DNA of 38,426 nt, taken from positions 1 through 38,426 of the forward strand of contig CAZAYL010000009.1 in NCBI GenBank assembly GCA_964489405.1, written 5' to 3'. Source of the DNA: CAKVOD01 sp964489405. Lineage in GTDB: Bacteria > Bacillota > Clostridia > Christensenellales > UBA1242. The notes below the pieces were generated by a model. That model did not search any database, was not told the origin of the DNA, and worked only from the letters and a program-made list of their open reading frames with translations. Shown piece after piece: positions 15,283 to 23,449 of the stretch. The position numbers were made by a program, and so were the translations under genes. Every line of letters starts with the position of its first letter. Position 1 is the stretch's first letter.

Positions 15283-16446
15283 ATGGTAACATTATCAACA
15301 GCAGAAGACGCCTTAAAAACAGTTTACCTTGGCGTGGTAAGCAATCAACTTAATACAAAAACCAACCCGCTTTATAATATGATAAAGCAAACAACGCAAG
15401 ATGTATGGGGGAAAGAAGTTAAAAAACTTGCGCCCGTCGGTATCAATGGCGGTATTGGCGCAGGCACTGAAGACGGAACACTCCCAACAAGTGCACAAAA
15501 TAATTATGTAAATTTCACATCAACACTAAAAAACTTGTTCGGCACAATCGAAATTTCCGACAAGGCAATTCGCGCATCAAGCAACAGCGCAGGAGCATTT
15601 GTCAACTTGCTAAATTCTGAAATGGAAGGCTTGATTAAAGCAAGCAAATTTAACTTTGGACGTATGCTTTTTGGCGACGGTTCTGGAACGCTCACAACTA
15701 TATCAGCAGACGAAGACAATCTCACTTGTGGCGTTGTTGCAAGTACTCAGAATTTGATTGAAGGATTGGTTTGCGACCTTGTAACTAACAAAAATGCAGT
15801 TGTTGGTTCAAAATTGCGCATAGTGTCGATTGACCGCGCGAACAAGAAAGTTTATTTTGATAAATCTCTTGACATCGACAGTGTGACAGACACAGTTTAC
15901 ATCACAGTTCAAAATTCCTACAACAATGAAATCACAGGGCTTGACGGAATTTTCAATAATGCAACACTTTATGGTCTCAAAAAATCAGATTATGGCTTTA
16001 TGAACCCACAATCAACAACATCTGCAACAATCGACGATATCAAAATGCAAAATATGGTTGACCTTATCAATGAAGCATCAAACGGCGACGTTGACTATAT
16101 TGTTTGTTCAAATGGGGTCAAACGTGCATATCAAAAATATCTCAATTCATTTAGGTCAAATGTCGATGTCCTTGACTTGAAAGGTGGCTACAAAGCAATC
16201 AGCTTTAATGGTATTCCACTCATTTCAGACCGCTTTGCAAAGTCAGGGAATATGTATTTCCTTAACACTAAAGACTTTGCTTTACACCAACTTTGCGATT
16301 GGCGTTGGCTTGAAGGTGAAAATGGGAATGTTTTGAAACAAATTGCTGGCAAGCCTGTGTACACCGCAACTTTAGTTAAATATGCTGAACTTTTGTGCGA
16401 TCATCCGTCGGGGCAAGGGGTCATCACAGGTATCACTGAAGCCTAG
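15283..16446 (+). CDS. Phage major capsid protein
   Basis: Position after the scaffold gene, length (387 aa) and sequence fit an HK97-fold coat protein. ATG 15283 has AAAGGAG 5-6 nt upstream. Visible features are an N-terminal helix, then a glycine-rich loop (INGGIGAGTEDGTLPTS, ~58-74), an E-loop/spine region with LFGTIEISDKAIRAS (~88-102), and a C-terminal stretch with GIPLISDRFAKSGNMYFLN (~317-335). That last stretch is typical of P22-like and related coat proteins. No frameshift or gap is seen. It is likely the most abundant product of the operon. Confidence 0.88.
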   Translation: MVTLSTAEDALKTVYLGVVSNQLNTKTNPLYNMIKQTTQDVWGKEVKKLAPVGINGGIGAGTEDGTLPTSAQNNYVNFTSTLKNLFGTIEISDKAIRASSNSAGAFVNLLNSEMEGLIKASKFNFGRMLFGDGSGTLTTISADEDNLTCGVVASTQNLIEGLVCDLVTNKNAVVGSKLRIVSIDRANKKVYFDKSLDIDSVTDTVYITVQNSYNNEITGLDGIFNNATLYGLKKSDYGFMNPQSTTSATIDDIKMQNMVDLINEASNGDVDYIVCSNGVKRAYQKYLNSFRSNVDVLDLKGGYKAISFNGIPLISDRFAKSGNMYFLNTKDFALHQLCDWRWLEGENGNVLKQIAGKPVYTATLVKYAELLCDHPSGQGVITGITEA

Positions 16447-16528
16447 TATGATAGCGCACAGCTAAGCGCACAAGTTAAGTGCGTACTAGCAGTAACAGAA
16501 ATGCTACATCCCACATAAAAGGAAAATT

Positions 16529-16840
16529 ATGAAAAGAACAGAAATATTTGACGACGCGCTTGAAATAGTGCGCCAAATAAAAAGCATAGACAGCGATTAC
16601 CGCGTGTTTCGCAACCACACCACCCACGCATTTGAAGTGATGAAAAAATATGGTTCTCGTCTTCAAACTGAAGTAACATATTTTGGCACACTTGACGAGC
16701 GTTTTCTCCGCAAAGTGTGGGCAACGCGCAAAGAAAATGCAGAAAAAATTTTGAAAGAAATGGAAAATTCCAATCAAAAACTTGAAAAAGAAGAAAATTA
16801 TCAACTTTTTCAAAAAATTATGCAAGATGTTCGTCTATAA
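16529..16840 (+). CDS. Small phage head-module protein, 103 aa
   Basis: The gene starts after AAAAGGAAAATT and lies between capsid and connector. The sequence EIVRQIKSIDSDYRVFRNHTT followed by HAFEV and LDERFLRKVWATRKENAEKIL resembles small proteins in Clostridia phage head modules that have an IDxxYxVxxN...FEV...LD pattern. That is a recollection rather than a named family. It is soluble, with a helical and charged C-terminus. The role is unknown. Confidence 0.65.
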   Translation: MKRTEIFDDALEIVRQIKSIDSDYRVFRNHTTHAFEVMKKYGSRLQTEVTYFGTLDERFLRKVWATRKENAEKILKEMENSNQKLEKEENYQLFQKIMQDVRL

Positions 16841-16888
16841 AATTTTTTGAAATATTTCTAATGTGCTAAAATGCGCAGTAAAAAATAT

Positions 16889-16941
16889 AAGGAGGAAATA
16901 GCGCACCTAAAGTAGTATTGGTGCGCTATTATAAAATAAAA
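16889..16941 (+). promoter_or_regulatory. Hairpin-bridged ribosome-binding site of the connector gene
   Basis: AAGGAGG (16889-16895), the best Shine-Dalgarno in the cassette, lies 46 nt before ATG 16942. A perfect 11-bp hairpin fills the gap (AATAGCGCACC 16897-16907, GGTGCGCTATT 16920-16930, 12-nt loop), followed by 11 A/T nt. Folding leaves 1 + 11 unpaired nt. A TTG at 16918 and a GTG at 16921 are in frame but buried in or beside the stem. Confidence 0.6.
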
Positions 16942-17505
16942 ATGAAAGCATACGAAATTTTAAAACGCGCAGGAGTCTATCTTTCACTAAGTGAAACAGA
17001 GAATCTTCCCACAATCAGCGAAAGCGACACGCGCGCACAAACAGAGTGCAATACACTATTGTTTTGCCTCAACGAAGTTTTGTCGGAATTAGCAACCGAT
17101 TATTTCCCGCAAATAATTGAAGAAGAATATCAACTTGTAAGCGGAAAAATCAATTTCGACGAACTCAGCAAGTCAATCAACAAATTACACGCCGTCAAAA
17201 ATTCGCGAAATGAATATCTAAAATTCACACTCAATAACCAATCAGCAGTCGTTGAAACAGGACAGCGCAAAGTCATTGTGAGATACTCGTATTTGCCGAA
17301 CACATTATCTTCATTTTTAGACGACATTGACTTTGAAGCACTAGGTGTTACAACGCGTCTAATTGCGCTTGGCGTTGCAACCGAATATTGCCTTTATAAA
17401 GGGAAATTAAATGAAGCCAATATGTTTGAAACACGCTACCACGACGCAATTAAGGCAGGACTAACCCCCACCCGCAGTCTTAGTATAAAACCGCGTGTTT
17501 GGTAA
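16942..17505 (+). CDS. Head-tail connector (gp4/adaptor-like)
   Basis: This 187-aa protein sits directly before the gp10-like gene, the place of P22 gp4. It is mostly helical with a central beta region, beginning MKAYEILKRAGVYLSL and including a conserved-looking FPQIIEEEYQL and a C-terminal TTRLIALGVATEYCLYKGKL helix pair. Adaptor proteins that bind under the portal have this layout. The start is ATG 16942 with a distant AAGGAGG bridged by a hairpin. The functional call rests on position and general make-up. Confidence 0.65.
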   Translation: MKAYEILKRAGVYLSLSETENLPTISESDTRAQTECNTLLFCLNEVLSELATDYFPQIIEEEYQLVSGKINFDELSKSINKLHAVKNSRNEYLKFTLNNQSAVVETGQRKVIVRYSYLPNTLSSFLDDIDFEALGVTTRLIALGVATEYCLYKGKLNEANMFETRYHDAIKAGLTPTRSLSIKPRVW

Positions 17506-17536
17506 CCTACACCACCACTTGCTAAAAGGAGAAAAA

Positions 17537-19039
17537 ATGTATTATATCAAAAGTAAAACACTAAGAAAATCGAAATCATACACCTATAACCTTAGTGATT
17601 TCAGTAAAGGAGTCAATCGGCAAATTGATGAAAATGCACTTTCAATGAATTATGCACATATGGCATACAATGTAAAATATAAGGATAAAGCACTAAAGCA
17701 AGGGTATGGCTTTTGTAGCTTGACTACACCTAGTCTACTCAATAATGGTAGCACAATTACATTCCAAGCGCCCCAAGCAACCGCAAAACCCCTACGTATT
17801 TGGTCGACGCACATCACAACCGCAACATCAGGCACCGAAAAAGACATACTCCTAGTTTATTGCGACGACGGCTATATATACAAAGCATTTGTGCCGAACT
17901 TTGCGCCAATTTTTACCAAAATTGATACAGCGCAGTTCACATCAATCCCAACCGTCTTGAATTACAAATACAACGGCGCATATGTGTCAGTTATCTGCAG
18001 TCCAACCGACGATATGTATCTCTGGAATCTCGACGCTACCCCCGTCAAAAGTACAAAAAATTTACATTTGACAAGCGTTTGCAGTCACTATGAACGACTT
18101 TTTGCCACTACATCGACAAATAAACGCCAAGTGCGTTTCAGCAAAGATTTCGACATCACAAATTGGGAAGAAACAAGCGACGCAGGTGGGTTTATTGAAC
18201 TTGTCGACGCTCGCGGAAATATCAACAAAGTACTAAGTCTAAACGATTACGTATATCTCATTCGCGATTTCGGCATTTCGCGCCTTTCCGCATATGGAGA
18301 TCAAAGCGAATTTAGTGTTACGCATATTTGCCACTCATCAAATCTTATTTACGGGAATACCGCAGTCGTTTGTGGAGATCGAATTGTATACCTATCAACG
18401 GACGGATTGTATTATTGCACTGGCTCAAGTGTTCATAAATATAATATCAAAATCAATGATTTATTTGATAAAACCGCATTAAATAATGCGTGCGCTTGCT
18501 ACTATGACGGGAAATATTACCTTTCAGCACGCTTGAAATTTGATGACGGCAAAATAATTTCTTGCGAAAATGAAAACGATTATCAAAATAATGTCCTTAT
18601 TGAATTTGACTTGCAAACACAAAAATTAAATATTACCCGCGGTATCGACATTTGTTCGATGACATCGCTTGTGTTCGACGGCTGGCAAAAACTCGCAGTA
18701 CTATTTAATGGCGCAAACAATCAAAATATCGGCGAATTGACCGACGACGGCAAAGTTTTTAACGCCGTAACGCAAAAGTGTTGGCAGTCGCCATTGTCCG
18801 ACCTTGGAACACTCGCAGAAAAAGCTGTGAGAAGCGTCAGCCTTATTTCTCCAACAAATGTTGACATAACAATCAAAAGTGAACAAGAAATGCAAACTTT
18901 GCACGTTTTAGGTAGTTCAAAACTACAAAAACTTGTTTGCAATGTCAAAGGGGTCAAAATAAGTGTCGCAATTGAATCTAACGCACAAGCACTTTATATT
19001 TCAAATCTAAGCCTAAACATAGACGTGCTAGCGAGCTAA
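17537..19039 (+). CDS. P22 gp10-like tail plug / DNA-stabilisation protein
   Basis: This 500-aa, almost all-beta protein has recurring strand motifs (for example DYVYLIRDFGISRLSAYG, ~248-265, and DRIVYLSTDGLYYCTG, ~288-303). They look like blades of a beta-propeller, and the Y-x-I-R-x-F-G-I-x-x-L step resembles P22 gp10, which closes the portal after packaging. AAAGGAG precedes ATG 17537. The order connector, plug, coiled coil is the P22 order 4-10-26. No signal peptide or carbohydrate-binding module is visible. The call is by fold impression and synteny. Confidence 0.6.
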   Translation: MYYIKSKTLRKSKSYTYNLSDFSKGVNRQIDENALSMNYAHMAYNVKYKDKALKQGYGFCSLTTPSLLNNGSTITFQAPQATAKPLRIWSTHITTATSGTEKDILLVYCDDGYIYKAFVPNFAPIFTKIDTAQFTSIPTVLNYKYNGAYVSVICSPTDDMYLWNLDATPVKSTKNLHLTSVCSHYERLFATTSTNKRQVRFSKDFDITNWEETSDAGGFIELVDARGNINKVLSLNDYVYLIRDFGISRLSAYGDQSEFSVTHICHSSNLIYGNTAVVCGDRIVYLSTDGLYYCTGSSVHKYNIKINDLFDKTALNNACACYYDGKYYLSARLKFDDGKIISCENENDYQNNVLIEFDLQTQKLNITRGIDICSMTSLVFDGWQKLAVLFNGANNQNIGELTDDGKVFNAVTQKCWQSPLSDLGTLAEKAVRSVSLISPTNVDITIKSEQEMQTLHVLGSSKLQKLVCNVKGVKISVAIESNAQALYISNLSLNIDVLAS

Positions 19040-19135
19040 AATGAATAAAATAATTCAAAAAGAAATAAAACGCGGGTTCTATTATTCAGTGCGAAAAAGC
19101 AAAGCAAAAATAAAAATAATAAAGGAGCAAAAAAT

Positions 19136-20443
19136 ATGACAATAGTAAATTTTTCCGAATCAGAACTTTTGGAACTTGCCAAAAAGCGTAAAAAGAAAGA
19201 TGACGAAACTAAAACAAGTCAAGATAATTCTATCGAAGAACAAAAAGAAAATTTATCAAAAGAATTTGAAAAGATATCAAAAAATGACGAAAAAACTCAA
19301 AAAAATGATGAAAAAACTCAAAAAAATGATGAAAAAAACGCATTTTTTGCACAAAACACACAAAAAATTGCTAATATTGAAAATTTAGACAAAGAAAAAC
19401 AAACCCCCAATTTAAGTAATAAAGATGAAACACAATCAGACGATCAAGTTATCCCCGCTAAAAATGTGGCAGTTGATGAAAGTGTCGAAAAGTCTTTTGA
19501 CAAAACCAAACTTGCCACGAACGAAAGCGCAACAAATGCCAAAAGTTTGTCAGCAGAAAGCGTTTCAAATAAAGATAATGTGCTTAATGACCTCAAAACT
19601 CAAATCGATAGTATTGACACCAAATATGATATTTTCCCAACAAAAGGGGAAAAAGCAAATGAAGAACTCACACTTGAGCGCAAAGAAACTATTTCAAAAA
19701 CAGATGAAGAACTAAAAGCGCAAGCAGAAAAATTGCTTGCCGATTATGCGCAAGCACAAACGGACGCAATTAACAACTCTGCCGACCAAAAAATCAGCAA
19801 TTTTGACAATAAACAAGAAATTTTGCGTTCGCAAAGTGAAAATGACAAAGCCAAATTGCAAGACTACTACAACACCTACAAACGCAATGCTGAAAATGAC
19901 GCCCTTAAGCGTGGACTGCAACGCAGTAGTATCGTCATCAACAACCCAAATGCCTTTGACAAGGAACTTGTTGAAAAATTAATTGACATTGACAAAAAAC
20001 TCGGCGAAAATATCTCTTCAATAAATGACCAAATCAATGCATTGAATGAAGAACGCCAAAAAGCGCTCGACGAGTTCAATATCACATACGCCGTCAAAGT
20101 CAACGACAAAATGAATGCCCTAAAAGAAGATTTACAAGAAAAGAACGACGAAATTTTGGAATACAACAACAAAATTGCAAAAATCGAAGCAGAATACAAA
20201 GTAAATACTCAAAAAAGGAATCAGCAAATCGATAGCGACTATTTGGACCAAATCTACAAATACTTTAACAATCAAGACACAATCAATGCAAATAAGCAAA
20301 AAGAATACGAATCAGCAGTCAATAAATATCTTGATTCACTTTCAAAGGACGACGCACTTTCAGAATTAGCCAACAATGCTTTTATCCGCGACATTTTGGG
20401 GACAAGTCTATCATACTACATCTACAAAACAAAGGCGCGCTAG
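19136..20443 (+). CDS. Long coiled-coil phage protein (needle- or ejection-like position)
   Basis: This 435-aa protein is highly charged. Residues ~1-130 are low-complexity, including three copies of a KNDEKTQ heptad coded by near-identical 21-nt repeats around 19280-19336. Residues ~175-400 form long predicted coiled coils, with a NDALKRGLQRSSI motif at ~249-261 that recurs in Clostridia prophage structural proteins. The C-terminus is short and hydrophobic (ILGTSLSYYIYK). The position after the gp10-like gene matches the P22 tail needle gp26, but the sequence could equally be an internal virion protein. AAAGGAG supports the start. Confidence 0.6.
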   Translation: MTIVNFSESELLELAKKRKKKDDETKTSQDNSIEEQKENLSKEFEKISKNDEKTQKNDEKTQKNDEKNAFFAQNTQKIANIENLDKEKQTPNLSNKDETQSDDQVIPAKNVAVDESVEKSFDKTKLATNESATNAKSLSAESVSNKDNVLNDLKTQIDSIDTKYDIFPTKGEKANEELTLERKETISKTDEELKAQAEKLLADYAQAQTDAINNSADQKISNFDNKQEILRSQSENDKAKLQDYYNTYKRNAENDALKRGLQRSSIVINNPNAFDKELVEKLIDIDKKLGENISSINDQINALNEERQKALDEFNITYAVKVNDKMNALKEDLQEKNDEILEYNNKIAKIEAEYKVNTQKRNQQIDSDYLDQIYKYFNNQDTINANKQKEYESAVNKYLDSLSKDDALSELANNAFIRDILGTSLSYYIYKTKAR

Positions 20444-20444
20444 T

Positions 20445-20768
20445 ATGTGGGAAGAAATAGTGCAACTAGCAGTCGGCAACGGAATTTTTGCCGTAATGTT
20501 TGTCTATTTACTAATGTTTGAACTCAAAGATAGTCGTTCGCGCGAAAATAAATATCAGCAAACAATCGACACGCTTTCCAAAAATCTCGGCGCCGTCGAA
20601 AATATTAGTCAAAATGTCAATGAAATGGGGAAAGACATCAACGAAATTAAAACCGAAATTAAGCAATTGAAAACCGCCATAGTAAAAAAACGCGTTTGTC
20701 CACTCTTTGCGTGCAATCACACTCCAGAGTTATCCAACAATTCCACAGTCCGTCCACGCATTGTCTAA
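20445..20768 (+). CDS. BhlA/UviB-type holin-like protein
   Basis: This 107-aa protein starts 1 nt after the previous stop. Its N-terminus, MWEEIVQLAVGNGIFAVMF followed by VYLLMFELKDSRSREN, is a single hydrophobic helix and a charged junction typical of BhlA/UviB proteins. A coiled coil follows (~45-85). These small proteins are holin-like or bacteriocin-release factors. The basic C-terminal tail (~86-107) is not typical and may be a local extension. Confidence 0.8.
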   Translation: MWEEIVQLAVGNGIFAVMFVYLLMFELKDSRSRENKYQQTIDTLSKNLGAVENISQNVNEMGKDINEIKTEIKQLKTAIVKKRVCPLFACNHTPELSNNSTVRPRIV

Positions 20769-20830
20769 TAAAGGTATATATTACGCGAAAATTACTTTTC
20801 TACAAAAATCCATTCCAAAGCGAGAGAAAA

Positions 20831-21187
20831 ATGAAATTAACCAACAAAATAAAAAATTACAACTTTTGGGTCGCACTAAGTATGTCATTTTTGTTACTAC
20901 TAAACACCGTCGCCCGCGCATTCGATATAGAAATCGACAACGACCTATACAACGACATTGTAACGGCAGTGCTAGGCGTCGCAACAGTGTTAGGATTTAT
21001 ACAAAAAGACCCAACTAGCGTATCAAAATCGGATGAAGCCGACAAAGTAGATATCTCACAACACAAAATAGAAACGAGTAACACCACCCCGCCCCAAGCG
21101 GACTCAAAAACTTTGAAATCAACCGACCAAAACGCGCCCACAAGTGATTCAAGTAATACCCCAAATCAATCAAAAAAACTTGATTGA
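20831..21187 (+). CDS. Phage holin, phi-LC3 / holin_1 type
   Basis: This 118-aa protein has the layout of phage_holin_1: NYNFWVALSMSFLLLLNTV (helix 1, ~9-27), an amphipathic turn, IVTAVLGVATVLGFI (helix 2, ~43-57), then QKDPTSVSKSDEA in place of the usual DPTTxGxxDS. It forms the membrane lesion that lets an endolysin out. No endolysin follows. The tail (~65-118) is disordered and Ser/Thr/Pro/Asn-rich. The ribosome-binding site is weak (GAGAG). It is the last gene of the cassette. Confidence 0.82.
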   Translation: MKLTNKIKNYNFWVALSMSFLLLLNTVARAFDIEIDNDLYNDIVTAVLGVATVLGFIQKDPTSVSKSDEADKVDISQHKIETSNTTPPQADSKTLKSTDQNAPTSDSSNTPNQSKKLD

Positions 21188-21205
21188 TTTCAAGTATACT
21201 TAATC

Positions 21206-21268
21206 AAAAAAAAAGGAGATGATAAAGAATTCCAAAATAATTAGGAACACTCAATCATCTCTTTTTTT
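21206..21268 (+). terminator. Terminator closing the phage cassette
   Basis: GAGATGAT (21216-21223) pairs with ATCATCTC (21254-21261), extended by a G-U pair and an A-run/T-run, with an inner TTCC/GGAA helix and a run of T. It lies 20-80 nt after the holin stop. Confidence 0.82.
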
Positions 21269-21379
21269 ATACAACAAAAGCACTTTCAATTCTTAATCAC
21301 TTTTATCTTGCGTTGATTTTAAAATGTATTTCTTCATTTTATTCGAAATTTATATTTAATCATCAACAGCCAAAATAAA

Positions 21380-22102
21380 TCATTCAACCCCGTCTTGATA
21401 ATTAGCCAAATTGTTGCACCTATCTAGCAAATATTGTGTCATCTCTTGACGCGTTTCGCACAATTTCTTTAATTCACTAAAAAGTTGTGGTTTCTCAAAT
21501 ACATATAATCGCTTTTTCTTGTGATAATACGCAACATAGATAGGAACGTCAATACCTTGCTTATAAAGTTTTTGCGCCAAAACAATAAATCCCGCATAAA
21601 ACCCCTCCAATTCGGCAACATAACCATTGGGAGATTTCTCAGGAAAAATTACAAGATTTTCTTTCTTTTCCGCAATCGACTCCATAGATTGCTTCAAAGT
21701 TGTCCTAAAACGACTATCTGGATACGTCGAAATAAGGTTTAAACCCTTATAAAATAAATGCGTCAAAGGACTAGCGAGCAAGCAAAACAATCTCGCCAAA
21801 TGTAAATTCCAATGTTTTTTTTCATTATAATAAACCTTTGTCTGATAAGCATATAGTCTTCTCAGTCCCGAATTCATTTCATAAGTCCCCCACATACGCA
21901 CAGGGAAATCTGCATAAATTTCTAACGCCATAGGGGCGTCAGTCCCCTCGTGATTGCTCAAAATTATTGCCCCATTGGTTGGCTTCTCGCCCAAATACAC
22001 ATAGCGTGGAGTCTTGTATCGTATTCTCATTATTTGTTTTAGCCCACGATACCAAAGCTTTCTTTTTTGTTTATATTTTTTCATTTGTTTAGTCTTTTTC
22101 AT
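21380..22102 (-). CDS. PlsC-like 1-acylglycerol-3-phosphate acyltransferase family protein
   Basis: Members esterify lysophosphatidate or related acceptors at the membrane. After a lysine-rich N-terminus, NHEGTDAP (~55-62) fits the NHxxxxD catalytic block but has one residue fewer between His and Asp (HX3D, not HX4D). IFPEKSPNG (~155) stands for the FPEGxRS block. The region between contains a hydrophobic segment (~100-125). The start is uncertain: ATG 22102 is 6 nt after the -10 box and would be leaderless; ATG 22084 is also possible; neither has a ribosome-binding site. Substrate is unknown, and activity needs proof because of the spacing change. Confidence 0.72.
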   Translation of the reverse strand: MKKTKQMKKYKQKRKLWYRGLKQIMRIRYKTPRYVYLGEKPTNGAIILSNHEGTDAPMALEIYADFPVRMWGTYEMNSGLRRLYAYQTKVYYNEKKHWNLHLARLFCLLASPLTHLFYKGLNLISTYPDSRFRTTLKQSMESIAEKKENLVIFPEKSPNGYVAELEGFYAGFIVLAQKLYKQGIDVPIYVAYYHKKKRLYVFEKPQLFSELKKLCETRQEMTQYLLDRCNNLANYQDGVE

Positions 22103-22108
22103 ACGCAT

Positions 22109-22137
22109 AATATAACATATTTTTTTTATTTTGGCAA
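22109..22137 (-). promoter_or_regulatory. Promoter of the PlsC-like gene
   Basis: On the minus strand TTGCCA (22132-22137), 17 bp and TATATT (22109-22114). The expected start site coincides with ATG 22102. Confidence 0.7.
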
Positions 22138-22219
22138 TCAAAAGCAACATTTAATGCCAAAAACCTTTTTGTCGTTATCAAATATGTCAATTAACAAAAT
22201 ATCATTCACAAAAAAACAC

Positions 22220-22248
22220 TTGCATTTTTTTTAGTTTTGTTGTATAAT
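22220..22248 (+). promoter_or_regulatory. Promoter of the 22464-27781 operon, with a long leader
   Basis: TTGCAT (22220-22225), 17 bp and TATAAT (22243-22248). The ~310-nt gap before 22464 holds this promoter and a ~205-nt AT-rich leader without a coding frame; I see no strong fold or riboswitch in it. Confidence 0.72.
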
Positions 22249-22463
22249 ACCATTGTCGCAATAAAACTTGCAAAGGTACTTGTGCGCGTAATGGCGCAAT
22301 TGAATTAAAAATTTTAATGATTCTACATTTGTGTTTGTACTATTGATAATTTTACATTGTCTTTGATTTTTAATTGTCAATAGAGTTTCAAATATAAGGT
22401 TACTTTGCAATTATTGTGTATGTATAAAAACATTTAGTATGTTGTATATTGGGAGAGCATAAA

Positions 22464-23408
22464 ATGGTATTGCGCAATTCATTGAAAGTATTATCCACAA
22501 ATTTTTCACTTGTGTGGAAAAATATGGCATATATGTTAATTATGTTGGCGATATTCGGCGGAGCAGTCGTATGGATTGGGTACGACATTGTCAAAGCGCT
22601 TTCGGACGGAGGCTTTTTTGTCGCATTTGGAGAATTTTGGACTAAATTGTATTCATTTAGTGCCACTGAAGTCAGTCGCAAAGTTGTCGACTTAGCAGGC
22701 AAAGCTTTTGATATAATTGGGCAAAACATCAACTCACTTATTCCCAACATTGTTGGTGTAAGTGTAGGGCTGTTTTTGCTTGCCGTGATTTTCAATAGCG
22801 CAAGCCTTGCTAATTGCGAAGTTTTGCGTGGAGCGATGTCAAGTTTGACGTATATAGGTTTTTGTGGTGCCTACGTTCGTTATTTTGGGCGTGCGCTTTT
22901 GCAAGGATTAATCCAAACGTTAGTGAAATTGCCATTCTGGGCAATAATTTGTACAGCGGGATATTTTGTGCTAAACTTAATGTCAACGAGCGAAATATGG
23001 GGCATACTAGCCCCGATGCTATTCGTGTTGATTGCAATGCTTGTACTTTCACTCGAATACTCACTTTTGTCGTGCTTTGTGCCATATTTAGTGTTGCATA
23101 ATAGCAGTGTAAGCAAAAGTTTCGTCAACGGAATTAAGGTCGTCAGCCATAGGTTTTGGAGAACACTCTCAAACAATATAGTATTTGTAATTTTTGCGAT
23201 TGTCATAAACTTTGTGTGCGCGCGTTACACTTTTTGCGCATCGCTACTGTTCACACTACCACTGACAGTTGTATTTGTTAATGTTTTATTTATGGTCAAT
23301 TATTATGAATCGCAAGGTATGCGTTTTTATCTTGACCAAAGCAATATTATGAGTCCACGTAAATTTGCTGAGAGCGACCGCGCTAAAAAATCAAAATTCG
23401 TTATATAA
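22464..23408 (+). CDS. Polytopic membrane protein, about six helices
   Basis: This 314-aa protein is not recognised. GGGAGAG (22451-22457) supports ATG 22464. Hydrophobic helices lie at about 20-43, 97-118, 150-170, 180-205, 240-262 and 265-287. The loop between helices 1 and 2 (~45-95) is amphipathic, and the C-terminal 35 residues are charged and cytosolic. It heads an operon with RNase J (41-nt gap), so its expression is tied to RNA turnover, but no functional link can be claimed. Confidence 0.65.
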   Translation: MVLRNSLKVLSTNFSLVWKNMAYMLIMLAIFGGAVVWIGYDIVKALSDGGFFVAFGEFWTKLYSFSATEVSRKVVDLAGKAFDIIGQNINSLIPNIVGVSVGLFLLAVIFNSASLANCEVLRGAMSSLTYIGFCGAYVRYFGRALLQGLIQTLVKLPFWAIICTAGYFVLNLMSTSEIWGILAPMLFVLIAMLVLSLEYSLLSCFVPYLVLHNSSVSKSFVNGIKVVSHRFWRTLSNNIVFVIFAIVINFVCARYTFCASLLFTLPLTVVFVNVLFMVNYYESQGMRFYLDQSNIMSPRKFAESDRAKKSKFVI

Positions 23409-23449
23409 TGGACGACAATATAAACAAAAAATAAAGGAGAATAATAATA

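Larger units (their letters stand above)
8853..21268. mobile_element. Phage-derived head-packaging cassette, possible domesticated (GTA-like) element
   Basis: About 12.4 kb between the obgE terminator and a large terminator at 21206-21268. It holds a sigma-like activator, a divergent membrane protein, and then a single rightward gene run in the order found in P22-like podoviruses: terminase, portal, scaffold, capsid, connector, gp10-like plug, coiled-coil protein. Two holin-like genes follow. I find no integrase, excisionase, repressor, replication gene, endolysin, tape measure, tail spike or ejection protein, and no flanking attachment repeat. All head genes are intact. Base and codon use look like the flanking host genes, which suggests long residence. 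Alternatives are a decayed prophage or a satellite. Confidence 0.75.

Noticed and set aside
16918..16944. TTG 16918 as the connector start
   Set aside because: It lies at the end of the hairpin loop beside the stem, 22 nt from AAGGAGG, and the sequence before MKAYEIL looks untranslated.
19270..19345. Short tandem repeats as a possible CRISPR array
   Set aside because: They are three contiguous heptad-coding units within an ORF, without spacers.
22260..22463. Riboswitch in the long leader of the 22464 operon
   Set aside because: No conserved riboswitch core or strong terminator-like fold is recognisable.
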